The notes: a model not told the origin generated them from the letters alone. Positions 18,946-27,948 are shown, counted from the stretch's first letter. The stretch: DNA of 64,000 nt from an uncultured Rubrobacteraceae bacterium (GCA_902806085.1 CADCVH010000022.1:57151-121150); one strand, 5' to 3'. Program-made: numbers and translations.

Positions 18946-20283
18946 TTGTCTACCGGGTCAAGAGGAAGAACGGCAATTCACGGCATGAACCGCCGGGAGT
19001 TCCTGAGGCTCGGGGGCGCGGGGCTCGCCGGGGCGGCCCTGCTTGGGAGCGGAACGCTGGCCGGGTGCGGCGGCGGTGGGTCGTCGTCCGGCGGGGGCCT
19101 GACGGTCGCCTCGTGGGACATAGCGAGCGACGCCTTGAGGAACACGATCCCGCTCTTCAAGAAGAAGCGCCCGGGCACGGACGTCTCCATGCAGTCGATC
19201 ACCATCGACTACCAGCAGATCGTGCCGCGCCTGCAGGCCGGCAGCGGGGCCCCGGACGTCTTCTCCCTAGCCCAGCAGGACTTTCAGAACTTCCTTACGC
19301 GCTTTCCGGGCGAGTTCGTGGACGTGACGGACAGGATGGGGGGGTACACGAGCCAGTTCGCCGAGGCCCCGCTCTCCCACGCCCGCAAGGACGGCAAGCT
19401 CTTCGCCGTGCCGTGGGACATGGGCCCGGTCGGCCTCTGGTACCGCAAAGACCTCTTCGAGAAGGCCGGCATCGGCCCCGAGGACGTCGCGACCTACGAC
19501 GGCTTTATCCAGGCCGGCAAGGAGTTGGAGAGGAAGGTCGGCGGGGGGACGAAGATGACCGCGTTCGACGCCTCGGGCGGCGGCACGAACCCCTCCCACT
19601 ACCACATCCTGCTAAACCAGCAGGACGGCTCCTTCTACGGGCCTGACGGCAAGATCGACTTCACGAACGAGAAGAGCTACGGGGCGATGGACCTCCTCGA
19701 CCGCTTCGTGAACGAGGAGATCGTCATAGACACCCCGACCTACGACGAGATCAGCCGCGCCATCTCCAACGGCGACACCGCCACCGACATGGGCGCCGCG
19801 TGGGACGTCGGCCTCATAAAGTCGGCCGGCGGCAAGGCCCAGAAGGGCAAGTGGGACGTGATGCCCCTCCCGGCGTTCATGCGGGGCGGCCCGCGCGAGG
19901 CGACTTTGAGCGGTTCGGTCCTCGTCATCTCCTCCCAGACCCAGAACGAGGACGCGGCGTGGGACTTTATAGAGCAGGCGCTCCTTACTAAAGAGGGCCA
20001 GGCCGAGTCGTGGGCGCAGGGCCTCTTCCCCTCGTGGGAGCCTTACTGGGAGACGGGGGCCTTCAACGAGGCCGACCCTTACTTCGGGTTCGCCGTGGCC
20101 CCGAAGTTCGCCGAGATCGCCCGCAACGTCCCGGCCCTGGACTACGGCCCGCATTTCCTCGACTTCCAGAAGCCGCTCATGGACGCGTACTCGGCGGTCC
20201 TGACCGGCGACACCACGCCCCAAGACGCCATGGCCCAGGCCGAGGAGCGGGCCGCCTCGGCCTCAGGCCTCGAGGTCGCCTAG
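18946..20283 (+). CDS. CUT1 ABC transporter sugar-binding lipoprotein (Tat signal)
   Basis: This solute-binding protein of about 445 residues carries a twin-arginine motif (NRREFLRLGG), a hydrophobic core and a lipobox (LAGC), then a Gly/Ser linker and the mature domain (QAGSGAPDVFSLAQQDF, DGKLFAVPWDMGPVGLWYRK). I prefer TTG 18946 because GGAAAGGG (18932-18939) sits six bases upstream. ATG 18985 is the alternative and would give 432 residues beginning directly at the Tat motif. It heads the second CUT1 operon. The 95-base gap before the gene contains a 7-base stem, ACGCCCC/GGGGCGT, at 18895-18916. No dedicated regulator is adjacent. The ligand is unknown. Confidence 0.9.
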   Translation: MSTGSRGRTAIHGMNRREFLRLGGAGLAGAALLGSGTLAGCGGGGSSSGGGLTVASWDIASDALRNTIPLFKKKRPGTDVSMQSITIDYQQIVPRLQAGSGAPDVFSLAQQDFQNFLTRFPGEFVDVTDRMGGYTSQFAEAPLSHARKDGKLFAVPWDMGPVGLWYRKDLFEKAGIGPEDVATYDGFIQAGKELERKVGGGTKMTAFDASGGGTNPSHYHILLNQQDGSFYGPDGKIDFTNEKSYGAMDLLDRFVNEEIVIDTPTYDEISRAISNGDTATDMGAAWDVGLIKSAGGKAQKGKWDVMPLPAFMRGGPREATLSGSVLVISSQTQNEDAAWDFIEQALLTKEGQAESWAQGLFPSWEPYWETGAFNEADPYFGFAVAPKFAEIARNVPALDYGPHFLDFQKPLMDAYSAVLTGDTTPQDAMAQAEERAASASGLEVA

Positions 20284-20295
20284 GAGGGCGGCGTC

Positions 20296-21192
20296 TTGGC
20301 CGGAGAGCAGAAGAACGGGCCGCGGGCCGGGTGGTCGGCCGTCGTCCCGTACCTGTTCGTGGTCCCCTTCTTCCTGCTCTTCGCGGGGTTCATCCTGTAC
20401 CCGATTCTTTACTCGGCGGCCCTGAGCTTCGGGCAGTTCAGTGGGGGGAGCATCTCGTTCGTGGGCCTCGAGAACTACCGGCGGTTGCTATCCGACGGGT
20501 TGTTCCTGAAGTCGCTCCTGAACACGGGGCTCATACTGGTCATACAGGTGCCGCTCATGATCGGGCTGGCGACGGTTGTCGCCTCCGTCGTCGACTCCGA
20601 CCTGCTCGGAAAGAGGCGCAAGGCGGCCTTCAGGCTCGCGTTCTTTTTGCCCGTGGCGATAGACCTCGTGACGTACTCCGTGGTCTTCTCCCTTATCTTT
20701 TCGGAGCGGTACGGCGTCGTGAACCAGGCGCTCGGCCTCGTGGGCCTTGACGGCGTACCGTGGCGGTCGGACCCGTTCTGGGCGCGGGTGCTGATAATCC
20801 TCGCCGTGACGTGGCGGTGGACGGGGTACAACGCCGTGATCCTGCTCTCGGGCCTCCAGAACATCCCGAAAGACCTCTACGACGCCGCGAGCGTCGACGG
20901 CGCCGGCAGCGTAACCCGGTTCTTCAGGATAACGGTCCCGCTCTTGCGGCCCGTGATCCTGTTCTGCACGGTCCTCGGCACCATCGGGACCCTGCAGCTC
21001 TTCACCGAGCCGTACATACTCACGGGCGGCGGGCCGAACAACGCGACGCTCACGAGCTTCTTCTACATCTACGACACGGGCTTCGCCCGCTTCGACTTCG
21101 GCCTCGCCGCCGCCGGGACCTACGTGCTCTCCGCCATCGTGGCGGCCATGTCCTACGCCCAGATAAGGCTGGCGCGGTGGGGGGAGGTGTAG
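20296..21192 (+). CDS. CUT1 ABC transporter permease (MalF/UgpA type)
   Basis: This 298-residue six-segment permease has the EAA loop DAASVDGAGSVTRFFRITVP and the C-terminal TEPYILTGGGPNNATLT segment seen in MalF/UgpA proteins. TTG 20296 follows GGAGG near 20283. It is co-transcribed with the binding protein (12-base gap) and ends one base before the next permease start. Specificity is unknown. Confidence 0.93.
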   Translation: MAGEQKNGPRAGWSAVVPYLFVVPFFLLFAGFILYPILYSAALSFGQFSGGSISFVGLENYRRLLSDGLFLKSLLNTGLILVIQVPLMIGLATVVASVVDSDLLGKRRKAAFRLAFFLPVAIDLVTYSVVFSLIFSERYGVVNQALGLVGLDGVPWRSDPFWARVLIILAVTWRWTGYNAVILLSGLQNIPKDLYDAASVDGAGSVTRFFRITVPLLRPVILFCTVLGTIGTLQLFTEPYILTGGGPNNATLTSFFYIYDTGFARFDFGLAAAGTYVLSAIVAAMSYAQIRLARWGEV

Positions 21193-21193
21193 G

Positions 21194-22036
21194 ATGAAGA
21201 GCCGTTCGCGGAGGATGAGCGAGCCGATGCGCCTGATCCTCTACATCTTCCTCGGCGTCGGGGCGCTGGTGACGCTCTACCCGTTCTACTGGACCCTCAC
21301 CGCGGCGACGCTCACGGAGTCCCAGATCTTCAAAAGCCCGCCCCGCCTGCTGCCGGGCACCGAGTTTCTCGCCAACCTGGAGACGTTGTCGCAGTCCGCC
21401 CCGTTTCTGCGGGCGCTCCTGAACAGCATCTTCGTCTCCACGGTGACGACCGTGAGCACCGTCTTCCTCTCGGCGCTCGCGGGGTACGCGTTCGCGAAGT
21501 TCAGGTTCAGGGGGCGCAGGGTCATGTTCGTTGTCGTGCTCGGGACGCTGATGCTGCCGACGGAGATCATGATAGTGCCCCTCTTCATCATCATGCTGCA
21601 GCTCGGGTGGGTGGACAGCTTCGCGGCACTCATAGTCCCTTACCTCGTCACCGGCTTCGGCGTCTTCCTCATGCGCCAGCAGATGATGGGCTTCCCGAAC
21701 GACCTGCTGGACGCCGCCCGCATAGACGGCAACGGGGAGTTGGGGGTGTTCTTCAGGGTCGTCCTGCCGAACATGAAGGCCGCCTGCGCCGCACTCGGCA
21801 TCGTCACGTTCATGAGCCAGTGGGGGAACTTTCTCTGGCCGCTCGTGGTCATAAGCACGCCCGAGAAGTTTACGTATCCCCTGATGCTGTCGAGCCTGGT
21901 CCGCCAGGGCGGGGCGGTGGAGTACGCCCCGATAATGGTGGCCGCCGTGATCGGCCTGATCCCGCTCGCCCTCATCTTCTTCTTTTTCCAGAAGTACATC
22001 GTCTCGGGCGTCTTCGGCGGCTCCCTGAAGGAGTAG
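21194..22036 (+). CDS. CUT1 ABC transporter permease (MalG/UgpE type)
   Basis: This 280-residue MalG-type permease has membrane segments near residues 12-34, 75-97, 107-130, 140-160, 183-205 and 244-266. The EAA loop is DAARIDGNGELGVFFRVVLP. It starts one base after the previous stop. The YcaO-domain gene begins only three bases downstream, so the two are almost certainly on one message. No ATPase gene is present. Confidence 0.93.
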   Translation: MKSRSRRMSEPMRLILYIFLGVGALVTLYPFYWTLTAATLTESQIFKSPPRLLPGTEFLANLETLSQSAPFLRALLNSIFVSTVTTVSTVFLSALAGYAFAKFRFRGRRVMFVVVLGTLMLPTEIMIVPLFIIMLQLGWVDSFAALIVPYLVTGFGVFLMRQQMMGFPNDLLDAARIDGNGELGVFFRVVLPNMKAACAALGIVTFMSQWGNFLWPLVVISTPEKFTYPLMLSSLVRQGGAVEYAPIMVAAVIGLIPLALIFFFFQKYIVSGVFGGSLKE

Positions 22037-22039
22037 ATC

Positions 22040-23542
22040 TTGACGGTCCCCCTCTTCGAACCACCGCACCGCCGGCTGCCCGGGCACCCGGCCATCTCCG
22101 CCTACAGGGAGGCGCTGCCAGAAGGCGAGGTCCTCGCCTTCCCCCTGGACCCGCTGGACCGCCTCGGCCTGCCCGTCTGGTCCGCGGAGCTCTTCGCCGC
22201 CCGCGGCACGATGCACCACGGCGTGGGCTTTGGCGCCTCCGACGAGCGGGCGACCACCGGGGCCCTCGGCGAGCTTTCGGAGACCCTCTTCGCCGGCGAC
22301 GCCGTGAAGCGCCTCCGGCCGCGCCTGGCGTCCTTCCGGGACCTCGTGCGCGAGGCCGGCCCAAGCGGCGTGGTCGACCCGCTGACCGTCTGCCTCCCGG
22401 CCGGCAGCGGCTACACGCCGACCCGGCCCCTGCGCTGGGTCGAGGCGCGGCGGTGGGGGACGGACGAGCCAGTCCTGGTTCCGTTGGAGCTCGTCGCCGC
22501 CTCCTCGGTGGATATCGAGCCCGACGGGGACGGGTGGCTCGTCCAGCCCGTGACCAACGGGCTGGGGGCCGGGCCCACGCGCGAGCACGCCTTCGCCCAC
22601 GGCCTGCTGGAGCTCGTGCAGCGGGACGGCAACAGCGCGACCTACCGCGCCCTCGACCTCGGCGTCGGCGTGAGGCTCGACGACGTTCGCGACGGGGAGA
22701 CGCGCGCGCTGCTCGAGGCGCTCGAGGGCGCGGGCATCGAGGTAACCGTCAAGCTCGCCTCGACCGATTTCGGCATCGCGAACCTCTACGTCGTCGGCGC
22801 CGAGCGCGAGCCGGAGAGAACGCCGCACCCGCTCGCGCTAACCGCCTGCGGCGAGGCCGCGGACCCCGACCGCGAGAAGGCGCTCAAAAAGGCGCTCATG
22901 GAGTTCTGCGCCGGCAGGTCGCGCAAGCCCTTCGACAGCGGGCCCGTCTCCCGCGTGACGGCCGTCGCCCCGGGCGCCTACGTCGGCCGGGCCCTGCGCG
23001 CCGCCACCCTGGAGCACGAGGAAGAGAGGTCCTTGCGGGAGACGATAGCGTGGCTCCGCCTCGGCCCCCACGAGATGCGCGGTCTGCTGGAAGATCCCGT
23101 CTTCGCCGTGCGCTCCGGGGTAGATTTCTCCTCCCTCCCCGGGCCTTCGGGGGAAGGCGAAGGGCCCGCGGCCGGCCCCGTGGTCCGACGGCTGCGCGAA
23201 GGCGGCCTCGATCCGCTCTACGTGGATCTCTCGCCGCCGGAGGGGGGGACCTGCGTGATCAGGGCAATAGTCCCGGGCCTCGAGGTCGAGACGGCGAGCT
23301 ACGCCAGGATCGGGGCCCGCAACCTCCGCCGCATGCTCCGCCGGGACGACGGCCTGGTCGGCACGGACGACCCGCCCCCCGGCGCCCGGCGAATACTCCT
23401 CCCCGACGCGGACCGCGAGGAGTTCGGACCATACCCCTGGCTCGATGTGGAAGCCTTGGACAGAAAGGTTGGCTCCCTGTACCCGCTGTACAGGGAGCCC
23501 TCCCGCCACGTGGCCGCCCTCGTCGCCGACGGCGCTCTGTGA
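22040..23542 (+). CDS. YcaO-domain protein (ATP-dependent backbone amide-activating family)
   Basis: This 500-residue protein starts at TTG 22040, three bases after the permease stop. It has three YcaO landmarks: a first nucleotide and Mg segment, GVGFGASDERATTGALGELS with Glu near 77-80; a second, GLGAGPTREHAFAHGLLELV followed by QRDG, near 174-197; and a third, EKALKKALMEFCAGRSR, near 280-296. CVIRAIVPGLEVETAS is the usual C-terminal strand. YcaO enzymes phosphorylate a peptide amide oxygen to form azolines, amidines or thioamides. No precursor peptide, E1-like (ThiF) partner, TfuA or dehydrogenase is encoded nearby, and the proline-rich C-terminus of azoline-forming members is absent. The target is therefore unknown. 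Its place in a sugar-transport operon is unusual. Confidence 0.85.
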   Translation: MTVPLFEPPHRRLPGHPAISAYREALPEGEVLAFPLDPLDRLGLPVWSAELFAARGTMHHGVGFGASDERATTGALGELSETLFAGDAVKRLRPRLASFRDLVREAGPSGVVDPLTVCLPAGSGYTPTRPLRWVEARRWGTDEPVLVPLELVAASSVDIEPDGDGWLVQPVTNGLGAGPTREHAFAHGLLELVQRDGNSATYRALDLGVGVRLDDVRDGETRALLEALEGAGIEVTVKLASTDFGIANLYVVGAEREPERTPHPLALTACGEAADPDREKALKKALMEFCAGRSRKPFDSGPVSRVTAVAPGAYVGRALRAATLEHEEERSLRETIAWLRLGPHEMRGLLEDPVFAVRSGVDFSSLPGPSGEGEGPAAGPVVRRLREGGLDPLYVDLSPPEGGTCVIRAIVPGLEVETASYARIGARNLRRMLRRDDGLVGTDDPPPGARRILLPDADREEFGPYPWLDVEALDRKVGSLYPLYREPSRHVAALVADGAL

Positions 23543-23656
23543 AACCCCGCTGCCCCGACCACCAACCGGCCCGTGGCGACGTCCCGCCGGGACGTCTCCG
23601 CCCAAGTACATACCCGCAACGTAACAAAACGGCCCGCGCAGAAGCAGGAGCGTCTC

Positions 23657-24667
23657 GTGGGTAAAGGAGGGCGCGACGGGCCCATAGCCGGCATCATGCG
23701 GACCTCGGGCCGCGAGAAGTGGCGGGTGTTGGCGGCGAAAGGCGCGTCCACCTTCCTCCTGCTCGACGGCGCGGCCCGGCTTCTCCCGCGCGGCCCGGCT
23801 TCCCCCGCGCGGCCGGACGCGGAGGGCGCGGCTCTCGGGGCACTGGCCGGGGACATCTACCGGGGTTTGTCCCCCGCGGAGCGCGGCGCCTGGCCCGGGG
23901 GCGTCGCGCTCGCCCTGCAGATGCTCGCGGATCGTTCCTTCTCCGCGGCCGGGCCACTGGCGAGCACCCGGCCCGAGGACGACGGGCCGGATGAGGGACC
24001 CTTCCGCGCCTTCAGGGAAGGGCGCTACGTGCGGGTGGTCAACTTTCACGCGACGCCCCGGCGGCTCGCGGGCGGCCTGGAAGAGCAGCTGACGCGGCTC
24101 GCGCGGAGCTTCGCGCCCGTCTCCTACGACGACCTGGTGGGCCTGGTCGGCCGCGGCGAGTGGCCGCACTACAAACCCGGCGTGATCCTCAGTTTTTTCG
24201 ACGGTTTCCGCGACAACTACGAGGTCGCGGCCCCGATCCTGGACCGCCTCGGCCTCGTCGGCTGGTTCTTTCTCGTCTCCGGCTGGATCTCCGCCCCGCC
24301 CGAGGACCAACGTGCCTTCGCAGATCGCCACTTCATAGATCTCCCTTACGACGAACACGACCTTCCCGCGGACGGCCGGCTGGCGCTCTCGTCCGGGGAG
24401 ATCTCCGCCCTGGCGGACCGTGGGCACGTCATCGCCTCCCACACGCGCACGCACTCGGCTGCCCCGCCAGGCGAGGGCCCCGAAGCCCTGGCCCGCGAAG
24501 CCGGAGGCTCCAAAAAGCAACTCGAAGGGATCTCCGGCGCGGCCGTCGGGGCCCTCGCCTGGTGCGAGGGCGTGGCGCTCGGCGAGAATCCCCTGGCCGA
24601 CGCGGCTTTGAGGGACGCCGGCTACGAGCTCCTCTTCGCCAACCACGCCGTTCAGCGGGTCCGGTAG
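23657..24667 (+). CDS. polysaccharide-deacetylase-like (NodB-fold) protein with altered active site
   Basis: This protein of about 336 residues has a NodB-type barrel. GVILSFFDGFRDNY occupies motif 1, but the usual TFDDG reads SFFDG, so the catalytic-base Asp is Phe while the metal-ligand Asp remains. Motif 2, VIASHTRTHS, keeps both metal His. The arginine/proline motif 3 is replaced by ALAWCEGVALGENPL. Catalysis by the classical deacetylase mechanism is doubtful. GTG 23657 is preferred, with AGGAG six bases upstream; ATG 23696 is an alternative. A hairpin GACGTCCCG/CGGGACGTC lies at 23578-23596 in the gap behind the YcaO gene. The first 100 residues are unassigned. No signal peptide is evident, so the site of action is probably cytoplasmic. 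Confidence 0.7.
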   Translation: MGKGGRDGPIAGIMRTSGREKWRVLAAKGASTFLLLDGAARLLPRGPASPARPDAEGAALGALAGDIYRGLSPAERGAWPGGVALALQMLADRSFSAAGPLASTRPEDDGPDEGPFRAFREGRYVRVVNFHATPRRLAGGLEEQLTRLARSFAPVSYDDLVGLVGRGEWPHYKPGVILSFFDGFRDNYEVAAPILDRLGLVGWFFLVSGWISAPPEDQRAFADRHFIDLPYDEHDLPADGRLALSSGEISALADRGHVIASHTRTHSAAPPGEGPEALAREAGGSKKQLEGISGAAVGALAWCEGVALGENPLADAALRDAGYELLFANHAVQRVR

Positions 24668-24743
24668 CGGCGGCCTGGCTTTCGTCCCCCATCGTCCTGT
24701 ATATTCCTCACGTCTAACGTTCCCACCTTGGAAGGGAGAGCCT

Positions 24744-26540
24744 TTGAGCACTGCACCGCGTCCCGAGTACCCGCGCCCGCAGTTCCGCCGGGAGAATTGG
24801 ACGAACCTGAACGGTGAGTGGCGTTTTGCCTTCGACGACGAGGACCGGGGGCGAAGGGAGGGCTGGCAGAACGCCGGCGTCCGTCCTTCGGGCGAACGTT
24901 CGCCCTTCGACCGCACGATAACCGTCCCGTTCTGCTACCAATCCAAGCTCTCGGGCATCGGGGAGACGGCCTTCCACGACGTGGTCTGGTACGCGCGGAC
25001 TTTCGACTACGCCGTCTCGGACGACGAGCGCCTGTTGTTGCATTTCGGCGCGGTGGACTACGGGGCGGAGGTCTGGGTAAACGGGGTGCACGTGGTCTCC
25101 CACGAGGGCGGTCACACGCCGTTCTCGGCGGACGTGACGCACGCTTTGGGCGGCCCGGAGAACGTGCTGGTCGTGCGGGTCGAGGACCCCTCGCGCGACG
25201 TGGCGATACCCAGGGGCAAGCAGTACTGGCGGGAGGAATCCGAGGACATCTTCTACACCCGCACGACCGGGATCTGGCAGTCCGTCTGGCTGGAACCGGT
25301 GAACCGGAGCCGCGTCGCGGGCCTCCGGCTTACCCCGAACGTGGACGCCGCCTGCGTGGACGCGGAGTTCGAGATCGAAGGCGCCGACCCCGGCGCGTCC
25401 TTACGCGTCGTCGTCGAGCTCGACGGGGAGATGGTGCTCGACGACGCCTTCACGGTGCGTTCGGTACTCATGGACCGCCGTCTCCCCCTCGTCCGCCGCG
25501 GCGAGGCCCCCGACGAATCCCGCTTCGCCGCCTGGACGGGCCTCGCCCTCTGGAGCCCCGAGAAGCCGAACCTCTACGACCTCCGCCTGGAGCTACGCAA
25601 CGGGGCGGGAGAGACGCTCGACACGGTACACAGCTACTTCGGGATGAGGAAGGTGGAGGTAAGGGACGGCAGGGTCTATCTGAACGGCGTCCCGTACTAC
25701 CAGCGGCTCGTCCTCGACCAGGGCTACTTCCCCGGTGGCAACCTTACCGCCCCCACGGACGACGACCTGCGCCGGGACATCGAGCTCGCCAAGGAGATGG
25801 GCTTCAACGGCGCGCGCAAGCACCAGAAGGTAGAGGACCCGCGCTGGCTCTTCTGGGCCGACACCCTGGGCTTCCTCGTCTGGGGCGAGATGGCCAACGC
25901 CTACCAGTACAGCCTCGACTACGCCCGGCGCATCACCGCCGAGTGGCAGGAGGCCGTCCGGCGCGACTACAACCACCCGTCCATCGTCGCCTGGGTCCCG
26001 ATGAACGAGAGCTGGGGCGTGCCAAACCTGGAGGCCGACCCGGCCCAGAGGGAGCACATCCTCACCCTCTACCACCTCACGCGCTCCCTGGACGGTACCC
26101 GTCCGGTCGTCTCCAACGACGGCTGGGAGCACGCCCTGACCGACCTGTGCAACATCCACGACTACAGGGGCGCAGAGGTTTTGGCGAAGACCTACGCGAC
26201 GGCCGAATCCTCCGTCGCCGCCGCGCCGTCGGGGCGCCGGATCTACGCCCCGGGCCACGGCTACCGCGGCGAGCCCATCCTCGTCACGGAGTTCGGGGGC
26301 ATCGCCTTCGCCGGGGAGGAGGAGGGCTGGGGCTACAGCACGGTCGTGGATTCGGGCGAGTTCCTTGGCCTCTACGAGGCCATGATCGAGGCCCTCCTCG
26401 CCTCCGATCCCGTCCAGGGTTTCTGCTACACGCAGCTCACGGATATAGAGCAAGAGGTCAACGGCCTGCTCACCTACGACCGGAAGCCCAAGGCCGACCT
26501 CGCCCGAATACACGCCATCACAACCAGAGAGAGGCCCTAA
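24744..26540 (+). CDS. glycoside hydrolase family 2 enzyme (beta-galactosidase/glucuronidase type)
   Basis: This 598-residue three-domain GH2 enzyme has a jelly-roll N-terminal domain (YPRPQFRRENWTNLNGEW), an immunoglobulin-like middle domain, and a barrel with the acid/base Glu in PMNESWG (about E422) and the nucleophile in VTEFGG (about E516). There is no signal peptide, so it is cytoplasmic. TTG 24744 follows GGAAGGGAG. The family includes beta-galactosidase, beta-mannosidase, beta-glucuronidase and alpha-L-arabinopyranosidase; the arabinose-type neighbours make an arabino- or galacto-configured substrate plausible. A perfect palindrome at 24890-24905 inside the 5' end repeats the operator core found before the next operon, hinting at shared control. 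Confidence 0.9.
   Translation: MSTAPRPEYPRPQFRRENWTNLNGEWRFAFDDEDRGRREGWQNAGVRPSGERSPFDRTITVPFCYQSKLSGIGETAFHDVVWYARTFDYAVSDDERLLLHFGAVDYGAEVWVNGVHVVSHEGGHTPFSADVTHALGGPENVLVVRVEDPSRDVAIPRGKQYWREESEDIFYTRTTGIWQSVWLEPVNRSRVAGLRLTPNVDAACVDAEFEIEGADPGASLRVVVELDGEMVLDDAFTVRSVLMDRRLPLVRRGEAPDESRFAAWTGLALWSPEKPNLYDLRLELRNGAGETLDTVHSYFGMRKVEVRDGRVYLNGVPYYQRLVLDQGYFPGGNLTAPTDDDLRRDIELAKEMGFNGARKHQKVEDPRWLFWADTLGFLVWGEMANAYQYSLDYARRITAEWQEAVRRDYNHPSIVAWVPMNESWGVPNLEADPAQREHILTLYHLTRSLDGTRPVVSNDGWEHALTDLCNIHDYRGAEVLAKTYATAESSVAAAPSGRRIYAPGHGYRGEPILVTEFGGIAFAGEEEGWGYSTVVDSGEFLGLYEAMIEALLASDPVQGFCYTQLTDIEQEVNGLLTYDRKPKADLARIHAITTRERP
24890..24905. promoter_or_regulatory. intragenic palindrome sharing LacI operator core
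   Basis: GGGCGAACGTTCGCCC is a perfect 16-base palindrome about 150 bases into the GH2 coding sequence. Its 12-base core GCGAACGTTCGC is identical to the site at 26602-26613 just downstream of the next operon's promoter. An intragenic LacI-type roadblock is plausible, though the site is also coding sequence. Confidence 0.45.
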
Positions 26541-26559
26541 AAGGCCGCCCCGGAGTCTG

Positions 26560-26588
26560 TTGACCGCGGCTGAACCCGCTGCTACGAT
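26560..26588 (+). promoter_or_regulatory. sigma-A-type promoter of third sugar ABC operon
   Basis: TTGACC (26560-26565), a 17-base spacer and TACGAT (26583-26588) form a good vegetative promoter. The predicted start near 26595 lies immediately before the 16-base palindrome at 26600-26615. Confidence 0.65.
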
Positions 26589-26599
26589 TCGTGGTGGGA

Positions 26600-26615
26600 A
26601 AGCGAACGTTCGCTT
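26600..26615. promoter_or_regulatory. putative LacI operator
   Basis: AAGCGAACGTTCGCTT is a perfect 16-base palindrome right after the predicted transcription start. The CG-centred core is typical for LacI-family proteins. A LacI-family gene at 29821 is the last member of the same transcription unit, making it the likely ligand. Confidence 0.7.
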
Positions 26616-26640
26616 CGAAAGCGGAGAGGGTGTGGGTGAT

Positions 26641-27948
26641 GTGCGCATGCGGCGTGTAAGCCGGAGGCGATTTCTGTATGGGGCCGGAGCCGCCATTGGC
26701 GGGCTCGCGTTATCGTCGTGCTCCGGAGCAGCTGCGCTTGGGAGCTCTGAGCAGGCCGTCCGTTTCTGGAACCTGTTCGGCGGGGGAGACGGGGCGCGGC
26801 TGGCCACGATGGAGGACGCGTTCGGCAAGGACTACCCCAACCTCGGCCTCAACTCGGACACGTTCTCGTGGGGGCCGCCTTACTACACCAAGCTCTCGAT
26901 GGCCATGGTCGGGGACAGCCCCCCCGACGTTGCGGTCATGCACATCTCCAAGCTGGGCGCGTACGCGCCGGTGGACCTTCTGGAGCCGTTGGATCCCGAG
27001 GAGCTCGCCCGCTACGACATCGGCCCCGAGAAGTTCCTGCCCGACGTCATCGACAGCGCGAAGTACGAGGGCACCATCTTCGCCCTCCCCATGGATACCC
27101 ACCCGTTCGTCCAGTACTACAACACCGATATCTGCGAGAAGGCCGGCCTGCTGGACTCAAACGGGGACCTCAAGCCGCTCCAGGGGGCGGACGCGGTCGT
27201 GGAGGCCCTCGAGAAGGCCAAGGAGGAGACCGGATCGCTCGGGCTCTCCTTCTACCCGGCGAACGACCCGGCGGGGCCCTGGCGCCTGTTCACCTCCCTC
27301 TACGGCCAGATGGGCGGCAAGGTCCTCTCGCTCGACGCCAGCGAGGTCGTCATAGACGACGAGATGGCCAGGCGCGCGCTCGAGTTCATGGCGAGGCTGA
27401 CCTTGAAGAGCGAAGTAACTTCGGCGGCGACCGACTACGCGGGGTCCGTCGCCGAGTTCCAGGGTGGGCAGGCCGGGTTCCACTGGAACGGGGGTTGGGA
27501 GGTGACGACGTTCGAGGCGGCAAAGATGCCGTTCAGCATAACCCAGTTCCCCGACGTGTTCGGGGGGCGTCAGGCGCAGGCCGACAGGCACGCGTTCGTG
27601 ATCCCACGGGGCCTGAGCGCCGGGCGCAAGGACCTCGCGTTGAAGTTCGCAAGCTCGATGCTCAAGAACAGCCTGACCTGGGCCGAGGGCGGCCACATCC
27701 CGGCCTACCAGCCGGTCGCGACCAGCGCAGAGTACAAGAAGCTAGATCCGCAGAGCAACTACGTCGGGGCGGCAGAGGACGCGGTCCTGGATCCCATCGC
27801 CTGGTTTACCGGCGCCGGTTCGCAGTTCCAGTCCGAGGCCTCCGCCCCGTTCTCGCAGGTCATGAACGGGGGATTGACCCCGGAGCAGGGCGTATCCCAA
27901 TTCCGGACGGCGGTGGAGAAGTTGGTCAACACGCCGAGCCCGGTGTAG
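26641..27948 (+). CDS. CUT1 ABC transporter sugar-binding lipoprotein (Tat signal)
   Basis: This solute-binding protein of about 435 residues carries a strongly basic Tat motif (VSRRRFLYGAG), a hydrophobic stretch and a lipobox-like LSSCSG, then the mature domain (VRFWNLFGGGDG, GDSPPDVAVMHISKLGAYAP). The start is GTG 26641 (GGAGAGGG ten bases upstream) or ATG 26647; GTG 26632 is too close to the ribosome site. It heads an operon with two permeases and a LacI regulator, under a promoter with a well-placed palindrome. The ligand is probably an arabinose-containing oligosaccharide, inferred from the GH51 and GH127 genes downstream. Confidence 0.9.
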   Translation: MRMRRVSRRRFLYGAGAAIGGLALSSCSGAAALGSSEQAVRFWNLFGGGDGARLATMEDAFGKDYPNLGLNSDTFSWGPPYYTKLSMAMVGDSPPDVAVMHISKLGAYAPVDLLEPLDPEELARYDIGPEKFLPDVIDSAKYEGTIFALPMDTHPFVQYYNTDICEKAGLLDSNGDLKPLQGADAVVEALEKAKEETGSLGLSFYPANDPAGPWRLFTSLYGQMGGKVLSLDASEVVIDDEMARRALEFMARLTLKSEVTSAATDYAGSVAEFQGGQAGFHWNGGWEVTTFEAAKMPFSITQFPDVFGGRQAQADRHAFVIPRGLSAGRKDLALKFASSMLKNSLTWAEGGHIPAYQPVATSAEYKKLDPQSNYVGAAEDAVLDPIAWFTGAGSQFQSEASAPFSQVMNGGLTPEQGVSQFRTAVEKLVNTPSPV

